DNA of 64,000 bases, from contig JACGCM010002624.1 in the NCBI GenBank assembly GCA_014058105.1, positions 372,001 through 436,000 of the forward strand. Direction: 5' to 3'. Numbering within the stretch: the stretch's first letter is position 1; each line of letters opens with the position of its first letter. The translations under genes were made by a program, and so were the position numbers. The notes below the pieces were generated by a model. That model searched no databases. It had not been told where the DNA came from and worked only from the letters and a program-made list of their open reading frames with translations. Source of the DNA: Kingdonia uniflora (Eukaryota > Streptophyta > Magnoliopsida > Ranunculales > Circaeasteraceae). Shown here piece after piece: positions 1-12,600 of the stretch.

Positions 1-1093
1 TATTCTTATTTACCAATCTTATCCTTAAGTTTGTATCTCTGAGTTGAAGCCATTACAGCATCCCAAGCAGTATAAGTAGAGGAAACCACTATATAGAGAA
101 AACCGACCACGACAACCAAAATCTCCTAGTAGTCAAAAACCGACAGGAGGTGAAAAGGGCGTAGCGGTCTTCTGAACCACGTGACACACTTCAGCGGTTT
201 GTAGGTGGCAGTAGCAAACATATATTTTAGAAATCCAAGGGTTTGTCTTCAAATTTAAGGTTGAACCTCCAATTATCAGAAACTCTAGGCCACAATAATG
301 TCATCACCGCAAATACAAAAACACTTCTCTACCAAAACCCAACAATTTTATCCCAAGCCAATAAAAAAAATTATGCCTCATAAAAACGTACTAAAAAAAG
401 ACCGAACATTGTTTCCTCAGAAAATAAAAAACTAAATCATCAATGAACATCAGAATTAGCATGGTTGTATCTACATCACCGGAAACAGATCTCGTAAAAA
501 TATGGGTGGGGACTAAATCTCCCCATTGTTGTGAATTCTAGTAGTCTTTCAGCATTTCAATATTATGGGTAATTGTGAATCCTAGTGATCTACTTCAGCA
601 TTACGATATCGCGAGTAATAATAATTTCTCATCATCTATTTCTCAATACGAAGCTCCATTCATCGAATTTAAAACCAACTACTCAAGTCATCTAATTATA
701 ATTACATAGTTAAAGGGGTAATCTTGATTTCATACAAAACCCTAATTTGTATCCAAAGTTTCCTAATCGCATACAAAGGGGTTTATTAATTAGACCTAAT
801 CGTTCCAAGATCAAACAAACAAACAAGTAAAACCCTAAAATCAATCTTGACCTAATTGGGCTAAAATTAACTCAAATTACGGAAATGAAACAAAGAGGGG
901 AACGATTAGGGCACACGATTGAGTACCTGTGAGTGAGAATCGAAGCTCGGATTGACGAGCAAGAACGACGCTAGTTGGAACAAAGCTTGACCTATCGAAA
1001 CCCTAGTAATTGTTATCTAATTTATAGAGAGATCGTGAGTTGTTTCTCATCCCCAGCAGTGTTTAGAGTTTGAGCCTCCCTAAAGACGCCTAA
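1..1093. other. Intergenic; possible 5' leader of a minus-strand gene leaving the window
   Basis: I see no supportable coding sequence here. Between about 600 and 1010 there are several AAACCCTAA-type telo-box motifs. A CAG|GTACTC donor-like site reads leftwards near 928. Together these resemble the untranslated first exon and promoter of a minus-strand gene whose body lies left of position 1. This is inference only. Confidence 0.25.
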
Positions 1094-1517
1094 GAGCATC
1101 TCCAGCAGTTCGAATTTGAGTGTAGGTTGGGTTTGTTTTGTCAGGCGACACTCCCAACTCAAACTGTCAGTGGTATAAAAAAATGTGTGTGGGTTGTTTA
1201 GTTGGCGTTGTCATAACTCAACTGAGTGTGGGGAACTCACGTTAAAAAAAAAAACCGAGTTTGGCGTACTTTTGATTACCACGCGGCGGACTAAATTACA
1301 CCGCATAGATTAAATAGTTATGTATTGATGTGTGAGAGGAGATGAATAGTTGTGCGGACTAAAGAATACCGCCACAGACTAAAAAAATATTTATATTCAA
1401 AAAAGCCTCGCTATATCATCAACAACTGCTAGGAGATGAGAGTTTGGGTTGGGTGTTTTGGTGTCTGACGTGTGGGCCAGGTCGTAATAACCCCACACCC
1501 AACTGTTGGAGATGCTC
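1094..1517. mobile_element. PIF/Harbinger (Tourist-like) MITE
   Basis: This is a 424-bp non-coding element with terminal inverted repeats GAGCATCTCCAGCAGTT on the left and AACTGTTGGAGATGCTC on the right. It is flanked by a 3-bp TAA duplication (1091-1093 and 1518-1520). The 3-bp TAA/TTA target and the GAGCATCTCC terminus are typical of PIF/Harbinger MITEs. It lies about 650 bp beyond the 3' end of the kinase gene. No transposase coding is present. Confidence 0.8.
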
Positions 1518-1520
1518 TAA

Positions 1521-2166
1521 CAGTTATGCGTTTTTCACCATTTATTTTTTTCTTCTTCCTTTTTTCCTTCAAACCAAGCCGGTTTTATATAGGGATATGT
1601 AACTCTGAGTTTCCGACCCCACGGGATTGGAAACCCACGACTCCTCTCTTGGTGGAGGATCAGAACAACCACTGAGCCAAGAGCCCACACTTTTGAGTGA
1701 ACATATTTTTACATTTCAAGAGACACGTAACAGTTATGCGTTTCTCATCCTTATAAAGTGATTTTTTTACGCAAAATAATGGTGGGAAGTATAACTGCTC
1801 ATCTAAATTAGAGGCCCTTACCGTTTAAATGAAAGAAGAGCATTGTTAGAGCATATGAGCTGGTGCGATGAAATCAATCAGGAAAGTAGATAAATTACAA
1901 AAGGCCGGGGGAAGCGGATGCCCGGGCAACACGGTGGGCATCCATGTTGTAAGTCCTAAAATAACAAAAGCGAAATTAGACGGTAAGTTATTTCTCAGTG
2001 TATAAATGGGAGGGAAAATTGTAAAAAATTTAACACCTGGGAAAATATATTTTTTAAAATATATTCACAAGTTTTACAAATAATACAATCTGACATGAAT
2101 ATATGCCTACCAGTTCTAATGACGACAACAAATCGTATCACAGTTAAGATTAAATAAAAGTATGTA
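1521..2166. other. 3' flank of the kinase gene, no gene seen
   Basis: This interval holds the 3' untranslated and downstream sequence of the minus-strand kinase gene. The CAGTTATGCGTTT stretch next to the MITE occurs again near 1729, a short direct duplication. No open coding region or RNA gene can be supported. Confidence 0.4.
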
Positions 2167-5100
2167 TCACCAAGTTCTTACTGGTGTCCAATTTCTCCAG
2201 TCTAATTTCCCGATAGATCTATTTCTCAAGCTTACCATATCTCTTATATCAAAAACCTTTTTCAAATAATTGTTCCGATGTTTTGCAGAATCCATGTCCT
2301 CGTTTTGTTCGTTTTCCTTCACAGCTTCATCTTCTTTGTCTGGTTGCAATACCACTTCATCCGACAGTTCTAATTCAGTAATGATTTGTCCAAGAATCTC
2401 AACCACCTCGCTCATTTTAGGCCGAGACTTCGGTTGCTTCATTAGACACTTATTAGCCAAGGAAACGAGTTTTTGAGCTGAACATGGACTAAATTGTCCT
2501 TCAAGCCGTGTATCCATAATCAAATGGATCTTTTTAGAACCTGATGATACAAATGGCTTCACCCAGTCCAAGAGCTTTTGCTCGCTCCTCGGCAAATTCT
2601 TGTCCACTGATCGCCTTCCAGTGATGAGTTCGTAGAGAACCACTCCGAAGCTCCAAACATCACTCTTAGCAGTTAACCGGCCTGTTTGAACGTACTCCGG
2701 TGCTGCATAGCCTACTGTACCCACAACCTGTCCAAACAGATAAACCGGAATCAAAACCTACCATAGAAGAGCTTGACAAAAGATCAAAGATTTTCATAAT
2801 AGCTAAATTTTTAGAAGTTGGTGTTTTCAGAGCAGTTCAGTGAATCTACGTTCGAGCAGTTCAAAATTCTTAAATATTCGCTCTTTCATAGGGGTTATAT
2901 TTTGACCTTCCAAAGAAAATCTGGCAGAAGCATATAAAACTACTTTGGGAATATCAATTTCCTGATATATGATTATGTGCAGAAGGGAAGAGCCATATGT
3001 AGTGACAAGCTCGATTGATCTTCATGGCACTCCTCTCAATCGACAGGATTTGTTTTACCATTAAAATATAATAATGTAGGCAAAGTTATGTCTTTTGCTG
3101 CATGCATTTATTAGTTACATATAAGGTACTTTATCCACAACAATACTTCACATCTCTAGCTTATACAAAAGAAACAAAATATATGTAATTGCGAGATGAA
3201 ATATTAATTTACAATAATCACATGAACTGAGATGTAGACATGCAGAAGTGAGAAAGAAAATGTGTCTAATGCAACACTATGGGTTAAGGATGAATATGAG
3301 GGACTTGAGCCAATGATGCAATGTATTCAATCACGAAGAGCTTTATATTCAATTTTTGTTATTTCCTTTTTCGCTCGAGTATTGCTGCCAGAATATTATC
3401 TCTTCAAGATTCTATCTATGGCATTTCAACAACTTTCATAGAGAGCTTAAAGCCCCAACTTTTCTTTACCGCACTTCTAGTTAATAGTTAAATGCTTTAA
3501 CCAGTAGGCGGAGGTCATCAATACACAGCATAGTTAGTAATATGCCCAAAAAGGACGGGAGTCCATACGTGAGAAGCCACAGGGCAATAGTAAATCTGAT
3601 GGAGACACAGGTATAAGTATTTGAGACGGGCGTAGTAGGAAGTTTTTTCTTGATGAAAACACTAGTTTAAAAAACTAGCCCAAGAATACATCTACACCAA
3701 ATAACTTGCTCTATGATAATTTAATTATATGAGAATAGACACGATTTATCCGGTTACACTTGGGAGATAATACGATATCACTATAATCATAAAAGAATGA
3801 CCACTTCCACAGTAGAAGTAAAATGTACAGGAGTATATTATGTCTATATTCTTACAACTTACTGATGTAGAAACATGACCAAGACCTTCAGATGGTCCTT
3901 GTCTTGCTAATCCAAAGTCTGAAAGTTTGGCATTGAAGTCTTCATCCAACAAAACATTTGATGTTTTAAAATCCCTAAATATTAACTGAACCAATAAGAA
4001 AAAAAACATCATCTTAAGTTAGCCAACTTAGACGATAAAATAGAAGAAGTATGTTAATCAAGAGCAGAGGAGAAACAATATACAGTATTTTATGTTTTTG
4101 CAGCAATAAAGCTAACTTTAGGAACATGATTAGGATTTAGGAACAACGACGAAGAGACTGCTAGTTAGGGTGCAAGTGTTATTGCAGACATGTTGCTAAC
4201 AAGGCAATAAGATTTTGCCTAGCAAGTTCAACAGATTATGTTTCTTTTACATTTGATTTGTATTATTATTGGTTTTAGTTGAATTCAATTAAAGCTGCAA
4301 ATCACAAAACTCTATCCTCCTGTAGGTCATGTCTCTGTGAGACCCTCCACTTAGTTATTGTAATTGATTTTTTCTTTTTATCTCCTTCTGCAGCTTGTTT
4401 TCGGAGACCACTACTACATTTTTCGAGAAGGCACAAACTTATTAACAACATAAAGAAGCTTCCCGAGGAGCAATATAAGCCGAAGGCAAAAACAGCAAAA
4501 AGAAAAATTACGCAAGAGGTCCAAAAACTTTCAAGTCAACTCTGATGAAACTAATGGCCACCATCTAGAGATGGCAAATGTCGGGATTTGCTTACAAAAT
4601 TAAGTTTATTATTTCACACCTAAAACATTTCTGCGAAAAAATGAATTTATGTTGTGAGGTATGGCCATTGCTTACTGACTGGTTTGTGTTATTATTCTTT
4701 GGGCAGTTTGTGCCTGCATATTCCTGAAAGCCATAAACTGTAGGTTTATGTTCATCCACCTATTGCTGGCCGACTGATTTGCGCATTCAATATCACATTT
4801 TTAGCACTACACCTAACAGCATGATTAAGATATCCACTAACTGGCCTGTGTTGATCACTAAAGTGTTTGAAATAAATCTAAGCTACAGCGTGAGAATACC
4901 GAGACACAAGAGTACACTTAAGATAGACATGGCATGCTTAATAAAGAAATATAAAACCGAGATAAGTTATAGTATTAACGTACTAGAGCCAAAAATGTGT
5001 TCATGCCTAACAAAGGACAAAAAACTGGTCTCAACTCATATACTCGTACCTAATTTGACTTATTTCTTCCATTTTTCAAAAATGTAATCCAATACCTACA

Positions 5101-7662
5101 AACTGGATTCTCTAGCCGGCAAGACTCCCATAAAGGCATCTCTAGTTTAGATCCAAAAAGCACAATCATGGCCTTCAAAGTTGCCCATAGTTTTGAAGTC
5201 AAAAGCTGCTTTGTGGTTATATGGTAGCAAATTTTCAAGGACAAAGTAACTACATACTCAACACAAGTTCCAAAACATCTAATGCGTTAGTATTAATTGT
5301 TTAATTGTTACGAAGGAAAGTTCCCCACAACCAGTAAACCAAGTTAACAATGTGAAAATATCTTTTAGCCAGTTACCAGCTAGCTACTCTACTATAACTG
5401 AAGAAAAGTTTGAGATTCTTATTCATTGATACTTGATTTGACTTGCCTTTTAACCCTAAAAACTAATCAAGAGCTTTAAATCCTTTGTTAATCATAAAGA
5501 TGTGATTACCGTAGTCGGCTGTTCTTTGAGGATTACCTTAGTCCCAAGGATATCAAAGCTCTTTGCTTGATTCGTGATTTCTCTTCACTCTCACTATACA
5601 TTTTCTAAAATAGGTCAATCTCACTTCTTCATGATTAACAAAGGAGATCAAATGATTCAAATCTCTTGATTAGAGTTTACGTTTAAAAGAGAAGTCAAAT
5701 CAAATAATTGGACTATGTTTTCTAAAAGTAGAACCACAAAAATTAACTAACTACCAACATATGCTCAATGATTATAAACCAAATGGTTTCTATGTGCAAA
5801 AGTATCATGTAGGGATGTGAGTATGAAATAGAAAAGAATTACCTGAAAATCCATTTCTTCGTGGAGATACGCTAAACCCCGAGCAGCATCATTGGCAATT
5901 TTCAATCTCATTATCCATGGTAGAGGTGATAGCAACCTGGCAATCAAATGGTCCTCCAAGCTTTTGTTAGGCATGAGTTCGTAAACCAACAGCCGTTGCA
6001 TACCTCTCTCGTCATCTTCAGCACAATAACCCACTAATTTGACAAGATTGGGATGTTTCACTACGCCTAATAAATTAACTTCTGTAATCCATTCTTTGTG
6101 CCCCTGAATACTAGACAGGGAAATAGCCAAGAAACCATTAACTAAGCCCATAACACGTGACCAACATATGTAAAGAACACAAATTTGTCTACATCCTAAC
6201 ATATAACTGAGCACATACGACGACTCCTCAAGGATAAGCAACTAATACATAACAATTTATCCACAATCGGCATATTACTAACCTATTACTGACCTGGGTC
6301 TAGAATACAGTTTTGAATCAACTTCAGACTTGAGGATTGTGGATTGCTCTTAGGAAAAAAAATATTGCTTTTAGTTAAACTTAAAAAATAAACCGAATTG
6401 CTAGACCAGTGATGTAAAACGACAAATTTGCGCATCAAATATTTTTATCTTGGCCTCTTTCACACAAGATTTTGAGGGTGAGAAAGATAATGATTTATGT
6501 TCTTAAGATACGACTGCTGTTCTGAAAACATCCAAGTTCTAGAATACTAGTGTCGAGCAACTAGTATAAGTTCCAACTCCATCATTTTGTAGTGAAAACT
6601 CGTGAATCACTCGAGTTTCCTGTGTGCAGAGGGCTGGCCTGGCTTTTTGAAGGCCCTGTGCGAAGAATTACAATGGCCTTTTTTACTTGAAAGATTAAGA
6701 GAAGTTGGGTTTGGGTATTTGGTTTGTGACTGTGGGACTTGTAAGTTGTAAGTTGAATAATGGGTTTGGTTTTGTGGTCAAATTTTAACTGGGTTGGGTT
6801 TAAATTTTATTTATTTTTCTTTTCTTTGAGCTATAGGTCTTTGGGTCTTCTTTTTTTGGGGCCCAGTGCCGTCGCACACCCCCATGGCCGGGCCTGTGCT
6901 TCAGAGACCAAACCTCTCAAGCCATCTTACTCCACGGTGTGCACTTGCAGTTGTGATATTCTCTCCGTTCAACATTTACTTCTCTAATTTATTATTATCG
7001 CACATTTGATCCCTTGGGTTCATTTGCAAAATGATATGACCTTTGCTTCCACATATCTTACCGTCTGCCCTTCACCCACTCTCCTAATTCTCTCACAAGT
7101 CACACCCACCTCGTAATTTTTTCACCCCATCGTCGAGCTACGCTTAATTTTCGATTTTACAAACACTAATTCCAATTCTAACATAACTTCATCATACAAA
7201 ATAATTAACAATTCAGCAAATACTACTAACACAAAATCAACCAAAATTAACCAAAATTAATCAAAATCAGAAACTACTTGCCTGCAATCCATTCCGATTC
7301 AACTGTTTCACCGCGACATCGATCTTCAAATCCTCTGAAACCCGAACAACACCTCTATAAACACATCCAAACCCACCTTCCCCAATCATCAACGTTCTAC
7401 TAAACCCTCTAGTAGCCGATCTCAGCTCAGAAAACGTGAAAACCCTCAACTCATTACTCCTTCTCTGCGATAAATACTCATGAAACCCAATCGAATCAGA
7501 TACCTCTCTCGATTCATACTCAGATCTCCTCACAACATCACTACTACTTGATGCTATACTAAGGGATCGTGCCCATGATACTTTTGAAACCCTGGAAATC
7601 GAGATCGGGTTTTCGTCGTTGTTTTCGTCGTTTCCTCCTTTGGAGAAATGGAAACATTTCAT
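2167..7662 (-). CDS. Receptor-like cytoplasmic kinase, subfamily VII (PBL19/PCRK-like)
   Basis: Four exons on the minus strand, 7662-7282, 6103-5843, 3985-3863 and 2727-2167, all join in phase 0 and give 441 aa. Motifs in order are a conserved MKCFHF start, a Ser-rich N-terminus, P-loop GEGGFG (94-99), AVK lysine (119), GHKEW, the catalytic FRDFK segment (D219), DFG (237-239) and APE (264-266). The FRDFK loop, without the usual His before RD, is normal for RLCK-VII. In Arabidopsis, PBL19 and PCRK1/2 relay pattern-triggered immunity at the plasma membrane downstream of FLS2-type receptors, so that role is inferred here. The start was set at ATG 7662 because MKCF is the family start. Intron 1 uses a GC-AG donor (CAG|GCAAGT at 7280). 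The last 60 residues are acidic then basic, and variable in the family. Introns of 1.1-1.9 kb hold only degenerate repeats. Confidence 0.92.
6628..6912. repeat. Possible MITE with GC-rich termini in kinase intron 1
   Basis: The left edge AGGGCTGGCCTGGC with GGCCCTGTGCGAAG is mirrored on the right by the reverse of GCACAGGCCCGGCC, giving imperfect inverted termini about 285 bp apart. A related segment occurs near 28300-28520. The target duplication is unclear, so the class is not assigned. Confidence 0.4.
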
Positions 7663-8019
7663 GTTGAGATTAGATGAGATGTTTAGTCCCACATTGGTTA
7701 CGAGTTACGACTTACAAGAGAGTTGAAGATAAAGTTGAAGATGTCAAGAGAGATGAGCTGATGACTGATGGGGGAGATCAACAACGACTGCTACTTTTAG
7801 TATAATTGTAGAAGTTGGAATTTGATAACTTATTTGTGAAGTTTGTTTTGTTGTTGAACGACGATTTTTAGGGCACTGTTGTTGTTGCTGCTGGAGAGGC
7901 AGAGATTCACGGGAAGTCTCACATGTGAACATAGGTTTTGTACTTTTGTTTTTGTAATAATAAATAAGTCATATATAGAGAGCCAGAACGTAAAATATGA
8001 GCTACGTTGTCTGACTTGT

Positions 8020-8464
8020 CAATTAGAGCGTCTGTAGTCGACGACTTCTCAAATATTAGTCATCAAATTTGGTTTTATTGGCTGGTAAAAGTCCAATTTT
8101 TTTTTTTTTTTCCTTACATTATACTCCTCAAAAATTACTCTTCAAATGCTAAATGTCAAATTTTTCATAAAATCTTTGATTTTCGGGTAGACTTTATTTT
8201 AGTTTTAACTAAATTTAAATTTGATTTGAAGAGTGAGGGAGATTTTTTTTAATTTAATATGACTTTAGTGAAATGTAAGAGCATCCGTATACGACTCCTT
8301 AAATATTAGCCACCAAATTAGGGTAGATTGACTAATAAATTATTATTTTTTTAAATCACTACATCCGACTTCTCAAAAAATACTCGTCAAATGTCACATA
8401 CAAACTTTTTCTTATAATCATTGATTTTTGGGTAGATTTTGTTTCATTAAATTTGGTTTGAATA

Positions 8465-8502
<38 letters not shown>

Positions 8503-9400
8503 TATTCAAACCAAAATTAATATATATATATATATATAATCAAATTTGATGAACAAATATGACTTTAGACAAATTGAGCTTAATTTGGAGAGTCAAATGT
8601 AGGTGTTAGAGATTTGGCTTTCCAAATCTGACTTCAGTGTATACCTACTCAACTCTATATGAGACCCCTCTTAGACGATGTTGCTTAGAAAATGGCACCC
8701 GTTACATCCAAACTCCTAAAAGATTTCTCACAAGTAATTGGAACCTTCTTGTGGCACCATGAAGACTTGCAGTCAATTTAATTAGGATAAGAAAATCATC
8801 TTACCAATTACATCACCTCGAAGTTTAACATTAATTCTCGTTGCATGTTTCCCTAACAGTTATCATTTGACCTTATTTCTCTTTGTGCAACTGACTTTTT
8901 CAAAATGTAAATATCATATGACGTAATGTTTTCCATCCAATTCCAAATTGTATACATGTAAAATAGTTAGGGGTCAGCACGACTTCATATTTCTCCCCCC
9001 AACATCTCGAAGTCACTTCGCAATCAATAACTATCTCTCAAACTCGACTTACTACTAGAAAACCAAAACCAGTCTAAGAGCATCCACATTCATTTAATCA
9101 AATTTTAGTTGCCAAATTCAAATTAAACATTCGTTAAAAGCCAAATAATCATTGCGGTTGCATTCGGATCTCCAATAGTTTATATTTAAAACTGATATAG
9201 GTTGCCAAAATTGGCTTTTAAGAGAATATGTAGTCGACTCTCTATAATGGCTTAAAGACAAATTTGAAGAGCCAAATCCCTATAAAACACTTAGAGCATC
9301 TGTAGTCGACTTTCTATTTTGGCAAATTAAGTTGACCTTAAAAATCCGTAAAAACATCTAGCCATATTCATATTGCACCGGCAAATTAAGTTGACTAGAG
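8020..9400. repeat. Cluster of decayed MITE termini and a (TA)n hairpin
   Basis: This intergenic stretch lies between the divergent kinase and FDM-like genes. It contains repeated termini of the type AGAGCATCYGTAGTCGAC (near 8023, 8279, 9077, 9230 and 9295) and matching AGTCAAAT/GCCAAAT arms. At about 8452-8515 a perfect inverted repeat (arms around TTTGGTTTGAATAGTGATA) flanks a (TA)n core. No gene is visible. A similar fragment with GTAGTCGACTCTCTAAA is near 60270. Confidence 0.5.
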
Positions 9401-9597
9401 AATTGCCGAGAGTTTTACCCCGCCGTCCACTGGTAATTCATGTGTAGGAAAAGTAGCTCCGATTTCCCCCCTTTCAATTGCGCCACATCATTTGCCACTT
9501 TCTACATAACTGTTTTTTTTGGTAATAACATACAAGTGTATGCTTAGTTAATCTTGAAACGTTTATAACTACAACACTTGGTCATAGTTTCTCTCAC

Positions 9598-9611
9598 AAA
9601 ACCCTAAACCC
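9598..9611 (+). promoter_or_regulatory. Telo-box in the 5' leader of FDM-like gene B
   Basis: AAACCCTAAACCCT sits about 31 bp upstream of the proposed ATG, followed by a pyrimidine stretch. Telo-boxes are common in 5' regions of plant housekeeping genes. It is not a telomere, because only two units are present. Confidence 0.5.
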
Positions 9612-9641
9612 TCGTTTCTTCTCTCCTCGAATCGCACAACA

Positions 9642-12600
9642 ATGGTGGAATCAGGTCAATCTTATCATCGATCAGAGTATGAACCCCCAAATCTCTACTG
9701 CATTTGCTTTAGTTTTCGCAAATTTGAGTTTAATTGTGTTTTTTTTCTTCTGCAAATTAGAGTGTGAAATGAGTTTGTTGTGCATATTAACTGCTACATT
9801 TGGGATTTTGATATCTAGGGTTTAGTTTTGGTTTGAAGTTTGTATCGTGGGTTTTGATGTGTTTGATGCATTAGTTTGTAAGAATGAGTAGAGATGGAGT
9901 TCGGGGAAGTTTTCTTTAAGGTTGATGAGACCATTAGTACATTGTTTAGCGAAACATTACTTTGTCAAAATAACATTTCAGAAGGGGCTAGTGAGTAGTG
10001 AGTACCACAATGGTGATTGGTGAATGCATGTTGTTAGAATCGTTGGGTTAAGACCGTTCGAAACTGTGTCATTGACGCCTAGGTTTTATTGGTGTAATGT
10101 TATTAGGGTCTTAACACATGTATTTAAATCACTTGTATCATTTAAATACGGCAGCAATAACGTGAGACTTGCCATGTATTCTGTCCCATGGTTAGAACTA
10201 GGGTTGTCAATGGACCAGGTTAGAATGAGATCCTAGTCCGGTCCGTTATGAAAATTCTAAAACCGACCCGATCCTAAGTCCATTAGGATCATAGGGTTCA
10301 AAACTGTATCCGATTCGTTAATGATAACCATGATCCTAACCCGAACCGATCCGGTCCGTTAGTGCTAAAGAGTTGACTATTTTAGAGACAAAAATAATCT
10401 TCTTTGTTATAGATAATGGATCGGGTTGAGGTGAATCCTTATCCAATTCGTTAGATTATTGGATCGGGTTTCTTAATGGATCTAAAAAGCCGATTATAAA
10501 TCTTTACCAACGGATCGGATCGAACCAGGTAACGGGTTTAGTCCTTACCATTGACAGCCCTAGTTAGAACTTACAGTGAAGATCAAGTTAGGAACACTTT
10601 GGGGGTTAATGATTATGGAATCATTTTGAAGACTGATTAGTATTTTCTTCTTAGGAAGCGAAGGTCCTAGATTGATTCTTTATTTACGTAAATGGGCTTC
10701 TGCAAGGGGAAATCTAGTATAAAATGGCATGTGGGGTTGATGGGAATTGCACGTGCCAGGGGGATTACTCGGGCTATCTAGCTGACCCTTGATAGCGTAA
10801 AAAAATTATTTTATTTGCCCACCTGTTTTTGAATTCATGCTCTTATTTTCTTTTGTAGGATGCCTATGGAGATGGATCATAACCCTGAGGATGATAGGGA
10901 TTTTGGCAAGTATGAAGTGAAAGAGAAGGAGACTCCGAGCGAGCGTGACCGTGATGAGCTGTTTGTTTGGCCTTGGTTTGGTGTTATTGCAAATATTCCG
11001 ACTGAAAAGAAAAATGGCAGATTTGTCGGGGAAAGTGGGACTAAGTTGAGAGAGTATTTGGCAATGAAGGGGTTTAACCCCACAAAAGTTCATCCCTTGT
11101 GGAGTAGGGGAGGTCATTCAGGATATGCCATTGTCTCATTCGAAAAGGACTGGCCGGGGTTTAAAAATGCAATGGCAATGGAACAGTTTTTTGAAGCAGA
11201 TCATCACGGTAGACGCGATTGGTGGCTATCATTGAGATATCGTCATCATGGCTCTAGTCTTTATGGATGGGTTGCAAGGGAAGATGACTACACATGTAGA
11301 GATATCATAGGGAACTATCTGAGTAAAATTGGGGATTTGAAAACATGTGCTGATATTGTTGAAGAAGAAAAACGGAAAACAAGCCAACTTGTGACAAACC
11401 TAACAAATAAGATTGGCGAGAAGGATAAAAATTTGAATGAAATTAGGAGCAAATATGACGAGACCAACAATTCTCTCAAAATTTTCATGGAGCAAAAGGA
11501 TAGGCTACATCAACTTTATAATGAAGGTATGAGTACTTATGTAAGAGATAATTGACGTATATATACACAAGCACACGCTATACACATGCGAACAAACACA
11601 CCATATGAACAATCGATTCAAGTAACTTCATGAAAAAAACCGTGCCCCTGTATATTTTATACCAATTCGATTGTCTTCCCCGCCTCTCTATGCTATAAAT
11701 TGTAATTAAACCTACAGATTGAACCCTTTCCTGAATTTCTGCGCTTTTCAATATAACTAACTTTTACTTCCTCGCTAAGCCAACAGAAGAGAAAATTTGT
11801 AGATCACACAACTTGAAAAACTAGAAACAAAATATGTGTCCATGTTGAAAAAAATTGGGAATGTAAAGTGATAATGTTCGACACAATTGCCTCTCCTGAA
11901 ATTTAACCTCCAAGATCAGTATAACATATTTGTAAGATTCAGCTGGATGCATTTGACAGTTCTTGGTCAAGGTAATGGAGTCATCGTTGTATTGGTAGTC
12001 ACGCTTTTAAAGTTTTTTTCTATCACTTTATGACAAGTAAAATCATTTTACCAAACTCCAACCACTGCACTAAACTGGAAGCTGAAAATTTATAAGAAGG
12101 TTTTTGATGTATAACATACAGCATGAGATAGAGAGACATATATTGTAGGACCTATGTGCAGCTAGGTTAAGTGAGTTCAGTTTATCGTGTTGTCTTATTT
12201 GACTTTACATTGTATTGAATCCCCAGAGTAATATGGGGTGAAGTTTTTTAAAGCTTCACCTTTACTGAATTTACATTCTTCTCTATAAGTTCTTTGTTAC
12301 ACTTTATTTTATGCATTATTCAGAGAAGAAAAAGATGCATCAGAAGGCCCAAGATAACTTTCGAAGGATGATTCAAGGGCATGAGAAACTTAGGTCTGTG
12401 GTAGAAGTGGAGAGAAAAGAACTTGAGGCGCGTGGCAAAGAATTGGAGAAACGGCAGGCTCAAAATGAAAATGATAGACAGAAACTTGTTGACGAGATGA
12501 AACAGGTATTGCATATTCTATCCTATTTTGGCCCTTTATTAGTACTGCATCCATTATTACCGACCAACTATTTTATTGGTATCGATTGCATTGTTCTTTG

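Noticed and set aside
1472..1675. 67-aa frame near the left edge
   Set aside because: It starts inside the MITE terminus and has no coding character.
4279..4545. 88-aa plus-strand frame within the kinase intron
   Set aside because: No homology recognised. It is antisense in a long intron and low in coding signal.
7663..7692. In-frame N-terminal extension of the kinase that would read MGLNISS, a myristoylation-like start
   Set aside because: The codon at 7692 is GTG, not ATG. The family start MKCF is at 7662.
9598..9611. Interstitial telomere
   Set aside because: Only two AAACCCT units are present. It is a telo-box in a gene leader.
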